A DNA stretch of 64,000 bases, taken from assembly GCA_037043015.1 (NCBI GenBank), contig CM073323.1, positions 22,224,758 to 22,288,757 of the forward strand. Direction: 5' to 3'. Positions within the stretch are counted from its first letter, which is position 1, and the number at the start of each line of letters is the position of its first letter. The translations under genes and the position numbers were made by a program. This document shows positions 1 to 10,048 of this stretch, piece by piece. Origin of the DNA: Bryum argenteum. Its lineage: Eukaryota > Streptophyta > Bryopsida > Bryales > Bryaceae. The notes under the pieces are model-generated. The model was not told where the DNA came from. It made no database searches and worked only from the letters and a program-made list of their open reading frames with translations.

Positions 1-576
1 TGGATTGGTGGATATAATCGTGGATCTCGAAATAAAGAATGTCCATGGCCATGGTTGTCTATAGCGATGCTTGATTTTCTACCGCCGGACGTGACTACGG
101 TCATCGCCGGGGAAAAAGGACTTGTTGTCTTTGATGGAGGAGAATATTTGAACCTCCCGAATCAAGAGTTTTGGAGGGTGAATTGGCCATCACAATCAAT
201 AACTATGGTTGTCAATCCGTTGGTTAAAACATTTCAAATAGTACCCCCACTAGAAGATCCGAAGTATGCACAAGAATTCAAGATAGGAAGACTTCTCGTA
301 GAGGAGCACCCAGGTCGAAGTAATAGCTACTATAAACTGTACATGGTTGGAGAACGAACGGGAACTTTTATGGAAGGTGGTGTCACTTGTACGTATACAG
401 GAAGTTTGGTAATTATGCCACACTATACTGAACATACTTATATTTTTATTTTTAAAATTGTAATGTTTGTTTTTTGAAAAGAAATTATTTTTTATGCATT
501 ATCCAAAAAGCCTAAAAGGTAGGTGGGTCGGTACGTAGGTGGGTAGGAAGGATCACCGGATCGATCACCCTATACT

Positions 577-628
<52 letters not shown>

Positions 629-2895
629 AAATGTACACCACTAGATGCCTTTCATAATGTGTAGCCTTTCATTGTACCCTTTATTAAACTCCAATTTACC
701 GTTTAATTATACCAAAAATATCAACAACGTACTATAATCATAGTTGGACTTATGAGAATCTCACTTATTCCTTGATTCAAGAAGAAAAGGCTCATTACTC
801 GTGAATGGATTTGGATAATGAGTATGTATACTATCTCTTTCAACAACTTAATTGCACTACATTCATTTGGCCTTTGAATAAAAGAAGACCTTCTAGTTGA
901 CACCTTTCAAATATGAAATGGTACAATTTGTCCTAATTTTTAAAGTGACATTGTTGAGAATAGGTGACGATCTATGATTCAAGATCGCATACTATTAGTG
1001 ATATTAATACATTTGAAGTACGACCGTCTCCTTTAGGCGTATCTAGTTTAGTGGTAATACATGGCCACATGATATGGGGAGGCATACATGTTGTCGGGCA
1101 ACGAGAAAGAATTACGGACGTGAAATCAAGACGATACCAACCCGCTATTGGAGCACTTGAATTTGAAAATGGGGTCGTTTCTTACGATCTTTTACACAAA
1201 AGATTTAGATTTCAAAAGTTTGCTATACATCCGGAAGTTGGTGATCTTGGTGATGAAGATATATGGGAGTCGCCGCGCATCTTGTGTTCTTATGGGATTT
1301 GTTATTTGGTAACTCGTCAGGTAATTAATGTTTCTATTTAACCATTTTTTTGGGTCCTCTATGGACAAGCCAGAATTTCAGTGTGGCAAATATGTAGTGA
1401 AATTAGTCATATCAGCAATTTGTGTACACAGTCAAAGTGAGAAGAAGATTGGACATATTGGAATTATCATTTTGGTCCGTTCTAAAATTTGTTATGAATT
1501 TTTGAAGTTGGACTTGTATGTATTCCTAAAATGGCACAAGTTAGAATGTTCGTTTTGAGTACATTGAGCTTTTAAGTTATAATGTATCTTCTACATAAGT
1601 ACATTTTTGGTAGTGTACCAGTTTTGAGCATTCTACCTTTTAAGGTAGGAGGCTTAAAACCCACACAACACCAAAAATTGCTTAGTACGTGTATTCCAAG
1701 AGATAGATTTTGGCCTCCAATTAAAAAAAATATGTACCCACAATGTAGATTGTAGAGTGAGCTATTTGTCATAGAGTGTCCACCTTGAGAGGGGTTAGTA
1801 GTCCTATACCACTGTTGTTATGTCCTGTGGGCATATCATCAAGGGTAGGTCGAACATACACTATATTCACGCCAACCCATAGGGGTCTGGTGTTTTTCTT
1901 CTAGAGTAAGCTATTATTGCTACAAACCTACGTCTACCACTTCTGGAATACATACCTAGTTCAACATGAACCCAAATTTTCTCATCTCAATAGGTCAAAT
2001 CTCCTACATACTTGCGCATGTTCTAAAATTGATTCTCGTGGTCACTCCCCCAATGAGCTTGCCAATACAAACTTTGAGCAAATTTTGAGCCTCTTATCAT
2101 TAAAAAAACTTTTTTATACATCTAAAAGATTTAAATGAAACATTGATTTTCGTAGTTTATGATGTGATTGCTAAATAGATGAGATCTTCAAAAGTATTTA
2201 GGATGCGAACAAGATCGGATTCTACATTCTATGTATATCCACCTCGAGTATTTCGAGTATATAACAATGCGGATCCGGTCCATGTTCATCCTATGACAAC
2301 TATGACAATGAATGTGCATGATTGGCTTTTTGGAAAAAAACAAACGGATTACAACAAATGTCGTTTTGATGTACGTGGGGGAATGGGAGACTTATGCATA
2401 TTTGCATTCTTGACAATGAATTTTGCAATATGTACACCCGAAATAGATCATTGGAGAATTCTTGAATCCACTCTCAATGTTTTGCCAAGTCTACCTAGGT
2501 ACGTGCAAAACTTAGAGTATTAGTGCTATAGCTCAATATAATTTTATCATATAGTACACATAAATGCCAATGAGTGAGGAATGGCTTTAAATATCTAGGA
2601 TGGAGACCTAAGTTTGAATACAATGTGCATTCTAAAGAACGTGCAAAACATAGTTATATCAATCACCATTTATATTTTGAGGTTTCACAAAATTCAACAA
2701 AAAAGTGATTGTATCTTTGCATATGTTGGGGAATATTTCAATTTTAGTGGTAATTTTGTTGTCTATGGCTTTGATGATAACAAAAATCTTTTGCATATTA
2801 TCAATATATCATATGATTTAACAATTAGTAACTATAGTCTTTCTTTTTTAGAAATTATCAATGTTGTTTTAGCAAAAGTAGGTTCTAATAAATGA
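1..2895 (+). CDS. F-box-like protein, C-terminal part (5' end outside window)
   Basis: Four exons join in frame: 1-408, 964-1320, 2179-2498 and 2706-2895 (TGA). Donors are GTAATT, GTAATT and GTACGT, and the phases agree (0, 0, 2). The acceptor of the last exon lacks a good pyrimidine tract and is the weakest join. The protein has the beta-rich C-terminal half seen in bryophyte F-box/kelch-type proteins: a segment ending VVNPLVKTFQIVPPL, then YYKLYMVGE, then VTIYDSRSHTISDI (a kelch-like 'vYDS' strand), and later a FVVYGFDDN strand. The F-box itself would lie upstream of the window and is not seen. By family, such proteins bind SKP1 through the F-box and select targets for SCF ubiquitin ligation. 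The target here is unknown. The family call rests on remembered sequence style, not a search. Confidence 0.6.
505..560. repeat. Short interspersed repeat with GGTAGGT/GGTGGGTAG motifs
   Basis: The stretch from AAAGGTAGGTGGGTCGG to GGGTAGGAAGGATCACC resembles 41070-41133 in a dynein intron, which runs AAGGTAGGTAGG to GTGGGTAGAAAGGATCG. The shared order of motifs in two distant introns suggests copies of one dispersed element, probably the tail end of a short retroposon. Full extents are not clear. Confidence 0.45.
581..626. repeat. Compound (AT)n(AG)n microsatellite in F-box gene intron 1
   Basis: About 12 AT units run straight into about 11 AG units. It lies in the first visible intron of the F-box-like gene, just after a GGTAGGTGGGT-type repeat (505-560). 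Confidence 0.9.
1814..1851 (-). repeat. Dispersed repeat core, inverted copy of 58052-58090
   Basis: Read on the minus strand, the stretch from GACCTACCCTTGATGATATG to the GGACATAACA end matches 58052-58090 with one visible substitution. It lies in the intron between exons 2 and 3 of the F-box-like gene. The neighbourhood also has a GGCGTGAAT motif like the retroposon copies at 30435 and 40660, so all four may be one family. Confidence 0.55.
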
Positions 2896-2905
2896 TGTTA
2901 TTCTT

Positions 2906-3409
2906 GCACTCAGTTTATTGAGATTAGCTGATTGTGAACTCGTACCCAATTTTCGAGCGGAACCAAAACATCAACCCGGTGAACATTATTTGGCATGGGA
3001 GGGTCAAGCAAAATCATATCCCAAGTTGTATCGGCCACCGGGTGAAACTCTCTTACCTAATGAAGATCATAGAGTACGTTGTTGCGACGATGATCCAAGA
3101 CCATACAGTGAAGGAAGCAATATTATGGGTCCACAACCATTACTTTTGAAGAAGCAACTTGCTCTAACAGCTCGTGAAATGCACTACAAAGCCATGTTAG
3201 ATGTTGCTGATGGTCATAGGAGGAGTTTAAGGCGTAGAACAATAGTTCCTCTTGCACGCAATTCCATGGCGGCTGCTACACGTAAATCATTTAGAAAACT
3301 AAGCTATGTTCCACCAACTGTACCACCAAATTGGTTGGCAGAAGATAAACGAGAAAAGATTGGACCTCCACGTCCACCTACTCGACCAATTAATGAATTC
3401 AATGATTAG
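2906..3409 (+). CDS. Unidentified basic, proline-rich open frame
   Basis: The frame is stop-free from 2882 to TAG at 3407-3409, about 165 codons from the likely acceptor ending CTCAG at 2913. There is no in-frame ATG near its left end, so it is probably an internal or last exon rather than a whole gene. It starts 10 bases after the F-box-like stop codon. Visible features are an early acidic/aromatic part with PGEHYLAWEGQ and RPPGETLLPNED, a basic stretch with GHRRSLRRRT, and a proline-rich end with VPPTVPPNW and IGPPRPPTRP. The composition looks like selected coding sequence, not a random frame. There is no signal peptide, membrane segment or known motif. It could be the end of an overlapping or alternatively spliced product of the F-box locus, or an exon of a decayed neighbour. 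I do not recognise the family. Confidence 0.4.
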   Translation, partial: ALSLLRLADCELVPNFRAEPKHQPGEHYLAWEGQAKSYPKLYRPPGETLLPNEDHRVRCCDDDPRPYSEGSNIMGPQPLLLKKQLALTAREMHYKAMLDVADGHRRSLRRRTIVPLARNSMAAATRKSFRKLSYVPPTVPPNWLAEDKREKIGPPRPPTRPINEFND

Positions 3410-4356
3410 TGTCACTAGTGTGAAAACTACTACATCGACTTCGCGTTCGAAGTTGCTTATGCAAATCAGACACATTTCCAGGAGACAAAGATGGAGCAAT
3501 TCCTCGCGCAGCTGACGAAACATTTTATGCACCGATCAATGCCCATATTTCCAAACAAGGCATGATCATGCGAAGAATTTGTATGTGCATATTCTTGGAG
3601 CAAACTTTGTCGAAGTCACAGCAAGTCACAAAGCCACAACAGATTCTGCAATCAGTGATACTCGGCGACGAGCGGTTGATACCCGACACTCCGATTCCCC
3701 CAATCTGAAGTTGATAAACTTTAATGTTGTGGTTAAATCGCGGACGGAGTAATAAAAGGGAGTTGTTACAACTCTCTTCATCTCTAATGAGACACGGTTT
3801 TCAAACTAGGGGAGGCTTAAGTTAAAAAAGACATTCAGGTGGAATATGGGGAATCAAGAGTTCAAACCTACATGCATTTTGTGCCACTTGGACGATGCCC
3901 AAGTTACAAGACACTCCTCTTTAGCATAGCAAAGAGGAATCAAACTCATAGCTTTCCTACAACCATCATTACTAACTAACAAGTAACCTTCTATTTAAGC
4001 CAATCTTTACCATGCCCTAAAGGTCCACTATACCAATTATAGTGAAGTTAATAGACTTTTAGGCGGGACCGTGGGAGTGCTTCTATACCCACAGTGTGGA
4101 TTTAAGGCTAATGGCTACGAGTGAGGTGGTTGCAATTTCAAATCCTTATGTCGACCTGGTGCCTAACGTAATCCATTTGACAACATGGTGCATAGTTTGA
4201 CTACAAAGAGAAACTTACTAACTTTGTTGTCTCACTACCCTTAGTGTGGAGGTCAATAGTTCTTAAACAATGGTATCATGTAAAATGAGAATGAACATCC
4301 CCCTACATGATAAGAATTTTGTTACTTCCATTAGGCTCGTCAAAAAGCATGGATTT
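3410..4356. other. Gene-free stretch with a Stowaway/mariner-like end
   Basis: No supported gene. After the unknown ORF, a short open stretch (about 3417-3565, beginning with CENYYIDFAFEV) lies in another frame and may be a decayed coding remnant. At 3717-3751 a TTAATGTTGTGG block runs into GCGGACGGAGTA, which looks like the right end of a Stowaway or mariner-like element. Its left end was not found. Confidence 0.4.
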
Positions 4357-4626
4357 TTTAACCCCTAAAGGTCCTTGATACAAAATTGTTTAAATTATCA
4401 AAAAGAACCTTCTTCTACTTCAGGTGCAAAGAAACTCAATCTAAGCATTGATTAGAAGATCCAACCGTAGGATCTTGAAGTTAACTTGACCCTTTTCTTG
4501 AATGTCAAATTTTAACCGTTCATTTTTCTTCAATTTTGAGATTATAATGGTCAAAGTTGGCTGAATTTTCTCCCTGCGGAAATTCCAAAAAGCGATTTCC
4601 GCTTTCTTGGGCCTTTAGGGGTTAAA
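4357..4626. mobile_element. Short inverted-repeat element (MITE-like), 270 bp
   Basis: The left end TTTAACCCCTAAAGG (4357-4371) is matched in reverse complement by CCTTTAGGGGTTAAA (4612-4626), a perfect 15-bp inverted repeat. There is no open frame inside. I could not fix the target-site duplication, so the superfamily is open. Confidence 0.55.
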
Positions 4627-4702
4627 CATTATCAAGATTGAAATCTAATTGAATAACAAGATCATCTCCTCCCACTTCGATGTACAAACAATGCCATTGT
4701 CT

Positions 4703-4740
4703 TACTCCCTCAGTCTCAGGTTAATGTTGTGAATTGCTTA
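4703..4740. mobile_element. Possible Stowaway/mariner-like element end
   Basis: TACTCCCTCAGTCTCAGG followed by TTAATGTTGTG resembles the TA + CTCCCTCCGTC termini of plant mariner/Stowaway elements, and carries the same TTAATGTTGTG block as the end at 3717-3751. The two ends point away from each other, so they cannot bound a single element. No partner end was found to the right. Confidence 0.35.
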
Positions 4741-4790
4741 ATTTGGTTGTTTTAAGGTCAAACAAGCTCAAACGCTTTGTCAGCCAGTCA

Positions 4791-4826
4791 GCGTGGATTA
4801 AGGTAGGTTGTCCTAAAAGCGCCACC
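4791..4826 (+). repeat. Left terminal inverted repeat of the pogo-like element
   Basis: The order GCGTGG, TTAAGGTAG, CTAAAAGCGCC, CC matches the reverse complement of 8751-8786, with a 2-base length difference near the start and several mismatches in the middle. Confidence 0.7.
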
Positions 4827-5426
4827 TTAGGCATTTTGGCCTATTTGTGGCAGTGATAAAGGAAAAAAATATGACCATACTCAAAATAGCTTTTCGTGAG
4901 GATTGGAAAAACTTTGTAACATGTAATTCGCAATTGTGAGATTTATACAAAATTCTGAAGTGCTTTGTAAGATTTTACCCATCCTTGATCCAGGAATTGT
5001 AGCATTTTCAAACATAACGAAACTGGTAACCGCTCCTGTGAATACTCAAACAGTAATCTAAAGCGTATATAAAACTAATTCAGTGAGAAATAAGAAGCAA
5101 CCTTCCTAATGTATAAACGAGAAAGTTAGTCAATGGAGAATGGGTTGGGTCATGACCCAAAAGCGCTAGGCCATCATCGCATGTGTGGCCGCGGTGAACC
5201 CAACGATTGCACCCTTTGGCTTTGTAAATGGAGAGCCAGGTTGGACTATTCCCGCGGGAGTTTGTCCGTCTTCGTGGACGTTGGACTTGGCAGCAACGGT
5301 CCCCTGCACGAGTTCCTCCGTCTTCCGAGACGCTTGACTTGGCAACGGTCCTCTGCTCCGCGCGCTTCACAGCTCCGGCTACCTTCCACCTTCGCCTTGA
5401 GAAAATGGCGACCACGATTGTTGCGC

Positions 5427-6083
5427 TCAATGAGTGATTGGAGTTACAAGGAATGATTGTGGAAATTGTGCAGTGGGCACCGTAGAGTATGGGCGGGCAT
5501 CAAATTGCGATAGAGAAGGTAGGGTAGAGGACGCAGGATAGAAGAAGTCCGGTGAAATTGGTGCTACACTTGGAGGGTGGGGGAATGCATTCGGATGCAT
5601 TGGCTGCACGAACGTTCCAAATTGCGGATCAGGAGGGTGGAAGTGGAAGGCGTCTCCCTCCTTTACAACTAGTGGCTCTTCGTATAATTGATGCCGACCG
5701 ACACCACCCTCGCAATGCCACACGCGCGGCCTTGGCAAGGGCAGCTTGATACGCCCTCGCTAGCTTTGTCTGGGTAGCGGCCTCCTTCTCCGTTGCTTTT
5801 GCAGCTTGAGCTGCAGCCTTATCATGCGCGCCCTGTTCCTTCTGCCGATTACTCTCCTCTCTCTCGGCGGCTCTTCGAGCATTATTCGCTTCTCTCTCGG
5901 CTATCTTTCTCCGTCTCAACTCCTCTCTCTGAACTCGTTGTCTCTCGCAAAGTTAACAACGGGGTCCCTATGTCTAGAGCTCGCTCTGGGCGTGAAGGTC
6001 GGGAGTTGAAGAAACCGCGTTATGGAGTTCGGATGTGTGACGTCGAGGTCGAGGCCACCAATCTCAGAATCTGCCGGGTCGGA
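5427..6083 (-). pseudogene. Transposase C-terminal tail, broken
   Basis: Beyond the TAA at 6086-6084 the same frame runs on (SDPADSEIGG to DPVVNFARDNEF). It then meets a GA-repeat (about 5930-5921), where the reading shifts by 2 bases into a charged coiled-coil tail with EELRRRKIAEREANN that stays open to 5629. A further shift near 5700 would enter a proline/aromatic-rich tail (YEEPLVVKEGDAFHFHPP) open to 5427. A basic, E/R/A-rich coiled tail after the DDE domain is usual in plant pogo-like proteins, so this was once coding. I see one nonsense codon and at least two frame changes. A second intron could explain one of the shifts instead. Confidence 0.55.
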
Positions 6084-7757
6084 TTAATCCATGTTGACGA
6101 AAAAGTGTGCAGTTTCTGTGTCAGGGGCACGTGCAAGGTTTGCCTCGAGGTTGTGTTGTGCATGTGCTAGAGGTTCTGCCCTCATAACCCCCTCCTCTTC
6201 ACTGTCGGGCTCAGTAGACTCCTCATCTGTTGTGGACTCAAGTGGTTCTCGAAATCCTACTCCCTCCTCTTCGTACTTTGTGCTCCTGGCCTCACGTTGT
6301 AGGTTGGAATTCTGAATTGCATGTCCATCGTCCTGGCCATATGTTTGTGAAGGATCCAGATAACGATCAATTGCGTGAGGATTAAGGGGGTAGATGCATG
6401 CTCCCCTGAAGCCAACCTGTATGTTGGATTTAGACTGCGCCTTGTGGAGAGATAATGATTCCCAATGGGCCAATGTTTCTTTCCCTGCATGTTGATTGAT
6501 GTTGCGAGACATCCAGAATTTGCGGTATTCTCTTAAGAATTGTTTGAATGATTTAAAAGCGGCTATGTCCAGCGGCTGTAGAACATGTGAGGTGTGAGAG
6601 GGTAGGGTAAGAAGGTCGATTCCTACATTCTTTGTTGCTCTCACAACTTCTAACGAGTAGTGGCTATTGTGACCATCTAGGATGAGCAGGTGCCGATGCG
6701 TGGGAGAAATACCATACGATTCTTGGATTGACACAATAAAATGGGAGATCCACGCAGAAAAAAGGTATGTGGTCATCCAAGCTCTTTGTTGCATTGCCAT
6801 TGTTGCGCCAGGTTCACAAAGTTGAATGTAATTATGTCTGAACTTGCGGCCGCGGAATATGTAAAAAGATGGAATTGTCTTGCCTGCAGCGTTCACGCAC
6901 GCTAAGACGGATAGCCACTCCCTCTGATTCGGAATGATGGATTGGACACGGCGAGCTCCAGTGCGGGTAATAACCATTCCGCCACCAATCTTATCTGCAG
7001 CCATCATATGTAAGTCAGTTTCTAACCTTCTATACACCATGTTAATTATGTAGAGCTTATAAACATTCTAGTATTGCATATGAATCCCTTAGTCATGTAT
7101 TTTTGAATTATCTTGGCATTGAATCAGTGTGAACGATTGCACATTACTTGCTTGGGCTCCGGACTTGTCGCAGTTCGAGATGCGCTCGGGCGGATAATGG
7201 TGCTTGTTGTACAGCTGCTCCAAATTGTTGTAGAGTGATTGAACGTTTTTAGGGCATAATGCTTTTGCTCTCGCGCTCTCAAGTCCTTGGGCAGCCCTGA
7301 TTGTCAATTCACGGTGGCGGCGCTTGAACCAACGCATCCACCCACCACCCGGAATTCCATCCTTGAAGGGCGTCCACCTATTCTTCGTTATCTCATAAAC
7401 CTTTATTCTCAACGCGTTAGGGGATAGCCCATATCCACGATCGCACATTTGGATCAGATAATCAACAATCAAAGACTCCTCTTTTGGACTGAGCACTGCC
7501 TTCACTCCTCTCTTTTGACTCTGAGTTTTCCCGTAACACCAGCCACTGAATGTAGTGTAAGGTATGCCATGATCCCTTGCCGCCTTTTTCATGCTCTCCC
7601 CATTGTCTACATCTTCCAATGCTCTGCACAATTGCTCGTCAGCTCGCTCGTCACTCCAGTTTCCATTCTTTCGTGGAACGTGGCGGGCGCTGCACAATTT
7701 AGAATTCTGTGGGGTTCGTGAAGCTTCAGGGAGGGGCCTCAATTGTGCATTTCCCAT
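6084..7757 (-). CDS. pogo/CENP-B (jerky-like) transposase, main part
   Basis: Exon 7757-7148 starts MGNAQL. A 153-bp intron (7147-6995; donor GTAATG, acceptor CTGCAG) joins it to 6994-6084, giving NCDKSGAQA-NKIGGGMVI in frame. Domains in order: a psq-type helix-turn-helix (about residues 35-80, with KKAARDHGIPYTTFSGW), a CENPB/Tc5-type helix-turn-helix (about 95-160, with GGGWMRWFKRRH), then the DDE nuclease. Catalytic residues seen are D in SNCDKSG, D in LILDGHNSH, and D in HVLQPLDIAAFKSFK 36 residues after the second. Near the first D most relatives I recall have D-E; here the next residue is K. The frame stops at FVNMD, but the same frame stays open for about 50 more codons with element-like composition. 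The transposase would cut and paste DNA in the nucleus. Confidence 0.8.
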
Positions 7758-7869
7758 GGCCCGGTTGGTGAAGAGGTTGACGCCAGCTACATTCGCTATG
7801 CTTCCACCGCGCTGCTAGTGGTCTGCAGTCCCCACTCCTGCACTCTCCTGGAGCGGAGACGTTGACTCC

Positions 7870-8214
7870 CTACGTGTACAGAACCTCCAGGCAGCTGCAA
7901 GCCGTGGCCATCACACTGCACCCCTCCGCGAGTTGATTGTCCTCTACGCTGCTCACTACCACGCTGCTCCCTGCGTCAACTGTAACTTCGCCCCCCCTCC
8001 GGCGCTGAGCGAGTTCTAAAGGTGTGTAATCCTCTGGCTGTGTGCCTAGATGTCCGACTTCCTCCTCGTCGGTATTGGAGCGACTATCATACCCGCTCTC
8101 ACCACCATCTTCGGATTCCTCGTACTCTGTTGAGTCGTCCGAGTAGTGAAATTCGTGAGCAGCTCCGAGGTCCATAGCTGACATTCTGCTAGCTGATGAT
8201 CGCACCTGCAACAC
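7870..8214 (-). CDS. Acidic ORF inside the pogo-like element, possible first exon
   Basis: This frame lies upstream of the transposase ATG and inside the terminal repeats. It is strongly acidic (YSDDSTEYEESEDGGESGYD, then NTDEEEVGHLG) and begins MSAMDLGAAHEFH just after an acceptor-like TGTGTTGCAG at 8215. It may be an N-terminal exon of the transposase, a separate small protein of the element, or captured host DNA. No recognised domain. No join to the transposase frame was found without a stop. Confidence 0.35.
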   Translation of the reverse strand: MLQVRSSASRMSAMDLGAAHEFHYSDDSTEYEESEDGGESGYDSRSNTDEEEVGHLGTQPEDYTPLELAQRRRGGEVTVDAGSSVVVSSVEDNQLAEGCSVMATACSCLEVLYT

Positions 8215-8750
8215 ACATGGTCATTTTTTCCAGTTGGAAATGCATCCGAAACCATACTCTTCGACTTCATGAACTGAAAGCACCATAATACACACTTCAA
8301 AGCAGTCTGAATTTGCTACTACATGTCATACACCGCTCTGAGATCGAAGGAAGACTCAAAACACTTATGCTGCCTCCTAAGTCGGGTTCAGCCTAAACCT
8401 TTATATGCGAAATGAATTGTGCATTGTGGACAAATATGGAGTTCGAAATGGTCATGAATGGTATGAGAATCTGTGAGGCGGTTGGGATCTGATATGCACT
8501 AATTTAGACCCTGAGTTGTCATGCTAAGATTGGAGAAATGATAAATATATCACCCACTTTTGCTCCAACGTGTCCACTTTTTACAATATCAAAAAGCATG
8601 GAAATCCAAATCAGCATTGACCCATACTCGCGCCTCTTGCAACACAAACTCACCCCCCCATGACTCAATAATTTTGACAAATCCTGGAATTACGGAATTC
8701 AGTATGTCTGATGGAGGTTTTAGGAGAGTTTTGGCTATCTATTTTGGGGG

Positions 8751-8786
8751 GGGGGGGCGCTTTTAGAAGTGTCTACCTTAACACGC
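8751..8786 (-). repeat. Right terminal inverted repeat of the pogo-like element, with G-run
   Basis: The reverse complement carries GCGTG, TTAAGGTAG and CTAAAAGCGCC in the same order as the left end. Where the left end has GCCACC, this end runs into a homopolymer of about a dozen G (+ strand, from about 8746), which has probably grown by slippage. Confidence 0.7.
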
Positions 8787-10048
8787 TTTTACACAATTTT
8801 CACGCCAGACATTGTGGACACTTGTTTGTCTCTAGCACCACCTACGCACTGCACCAACTATATACAATACAATGATATGTGCAAGATAGTAGAGGATGAT
8901 ACGAACTCGTCCAAACTTGCGTTTTCACATCGTTTTCAACTAACTTGAGCAGGAAGGCACCCAAAGCTATAATACCTGGTGCATTGAGCCTCATCATTGT
9001 TGGTTGTACTTAAGTTTGAGGCGATTCAGTTGAGAGGATGCTAGCTAGCTTGTCGATGGTGAAGGAGCTAGCGCACCAATCAGTTGAAGCTCTGACTTTC
9101 TTTCAATTGCGGGTATATATCCTTGTCTCAATCGCTTCGAGTGGTAAAGTGATATTTGATGAGCCATGCCCATTCAATAACTAACTACCATACTTGTCTT
9201 TTTAAAATCTAGATTGCACATGATCCGTATAGATTGTATTGCAGTGCAATATCAAATGCCGGTGTTCCAAAAGAGAATAGAAAATTGTGAGTTCATTCAT
9301 GCTTCTTGTGGATACTCTTTATTCTCTCATTTTGCTTCATCACTTCGGACTACTCAATGTTCGACATGGTTGTTGTTGTATCCGTTTTTCTCAAGACAGT
9401 TTATGTACTTACTAATCACATATCAAAAGTTTAGGCAAGCCTTGAGTGACCCAAGTGGAAAATTTGCATTGGTTTCGTGAATGGTGTCTGCCTTTTCATA
9501 CCAGATTCTCTTCTCTTAATGCATTTATGTAAGTGTGAAGTTTTGAAGTCTTATTAGCTGAAGTCTTATTGTCTTTTGAGTATCATAACTAAGAAGAAGC
9601 GCCAATAGTTATGTGCCATTGTCAATAAGAAAGCATCGCAAAAAGGAAGGAGTGTCACCAAAATCAGGGGAAAATTCTTCGTCACTGTTTTTTGTGCATG
9701 GTAGTGTTGTCAAGCCTTATTGAACTGTGCTTGGAAAAATGTGGTCTTTTTTATCATAATGTAAACTTAAAGCGATTGTCCGCATAGGCGGTATGATCTC
9801 ATGTGGGAAAATTTGAGCTCATTTGTGACAAAGCTGTGATATGCATTTTAGTTTAAGGTGTCTAGTTTTTGGACTTTTTATTCAAGCGTTGATCGTGCAA
9901 CCGCCTAGCAGTGAACAGTAACGTTACTGTTTGTATGGAGCTAATTGGAAGATTAATTTTGCGGCATGGAAGAACTGCAGGAACGTGCTTGAAGTCGTCA
10001 TTTTGGTGCTAATCGGTTCCATTCACGCTTGCATTTGCCATTGTCTCC
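8787..10048. other. Intergenic, no gene seen
   Basis: No frame here has convincing composition. The longest open stretch (9214-9480, +) has no motif and no splice context. It separates the pogo-like element from the mariner-like remnant. Confidence 0.6.

Larger units (their letters stand above)
4791..8786 (-). mobile_element. pogo/CENP-B-like DNA transposon, about 4.0 kb
   Basis: The boundaries come from diverged terminal inverted repeats. The left end starts GCGTGGATTAAGGTAG and has CTAAAAGCGCC 21 bases in. The reverse complement of the right end starts GCGTGTTAAGGTAG and also carries CTAAAAGCGCC. Between them lies a minus-strand, spliced transposase with a psq-type helix-turn-helix, a CENPB-type helix-turn-helix and a DDE domain. 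The interior is visibly richer in G+C than the flanks. By family, pogo elements excise and insert at TA. I could not confirm a TA duplication at either end. The terminal repeats differ at several positions and the transposase C-terminus is broken, so the copy is probably inactive and of moderate age. Confidence 0.75.

Noticed and set aside
3717-4740. One Stowaway or mariner element bounded by the ends at 3751 and 4703
   Set aside because: The two ends face outward relative to the space between them, so they cannot be the termini of a single element.
5793-6170. Plus-strand open frame inside the pogo-like element
   Set aside because: It lies opposite the charged coiled-coil tail of the transposase and has no independent support.
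9214-9480. Short plus-strand ORF in the intergenic stretch
   Set aside because: Compositionally unremarkable, no motif, no splice or promoter context.
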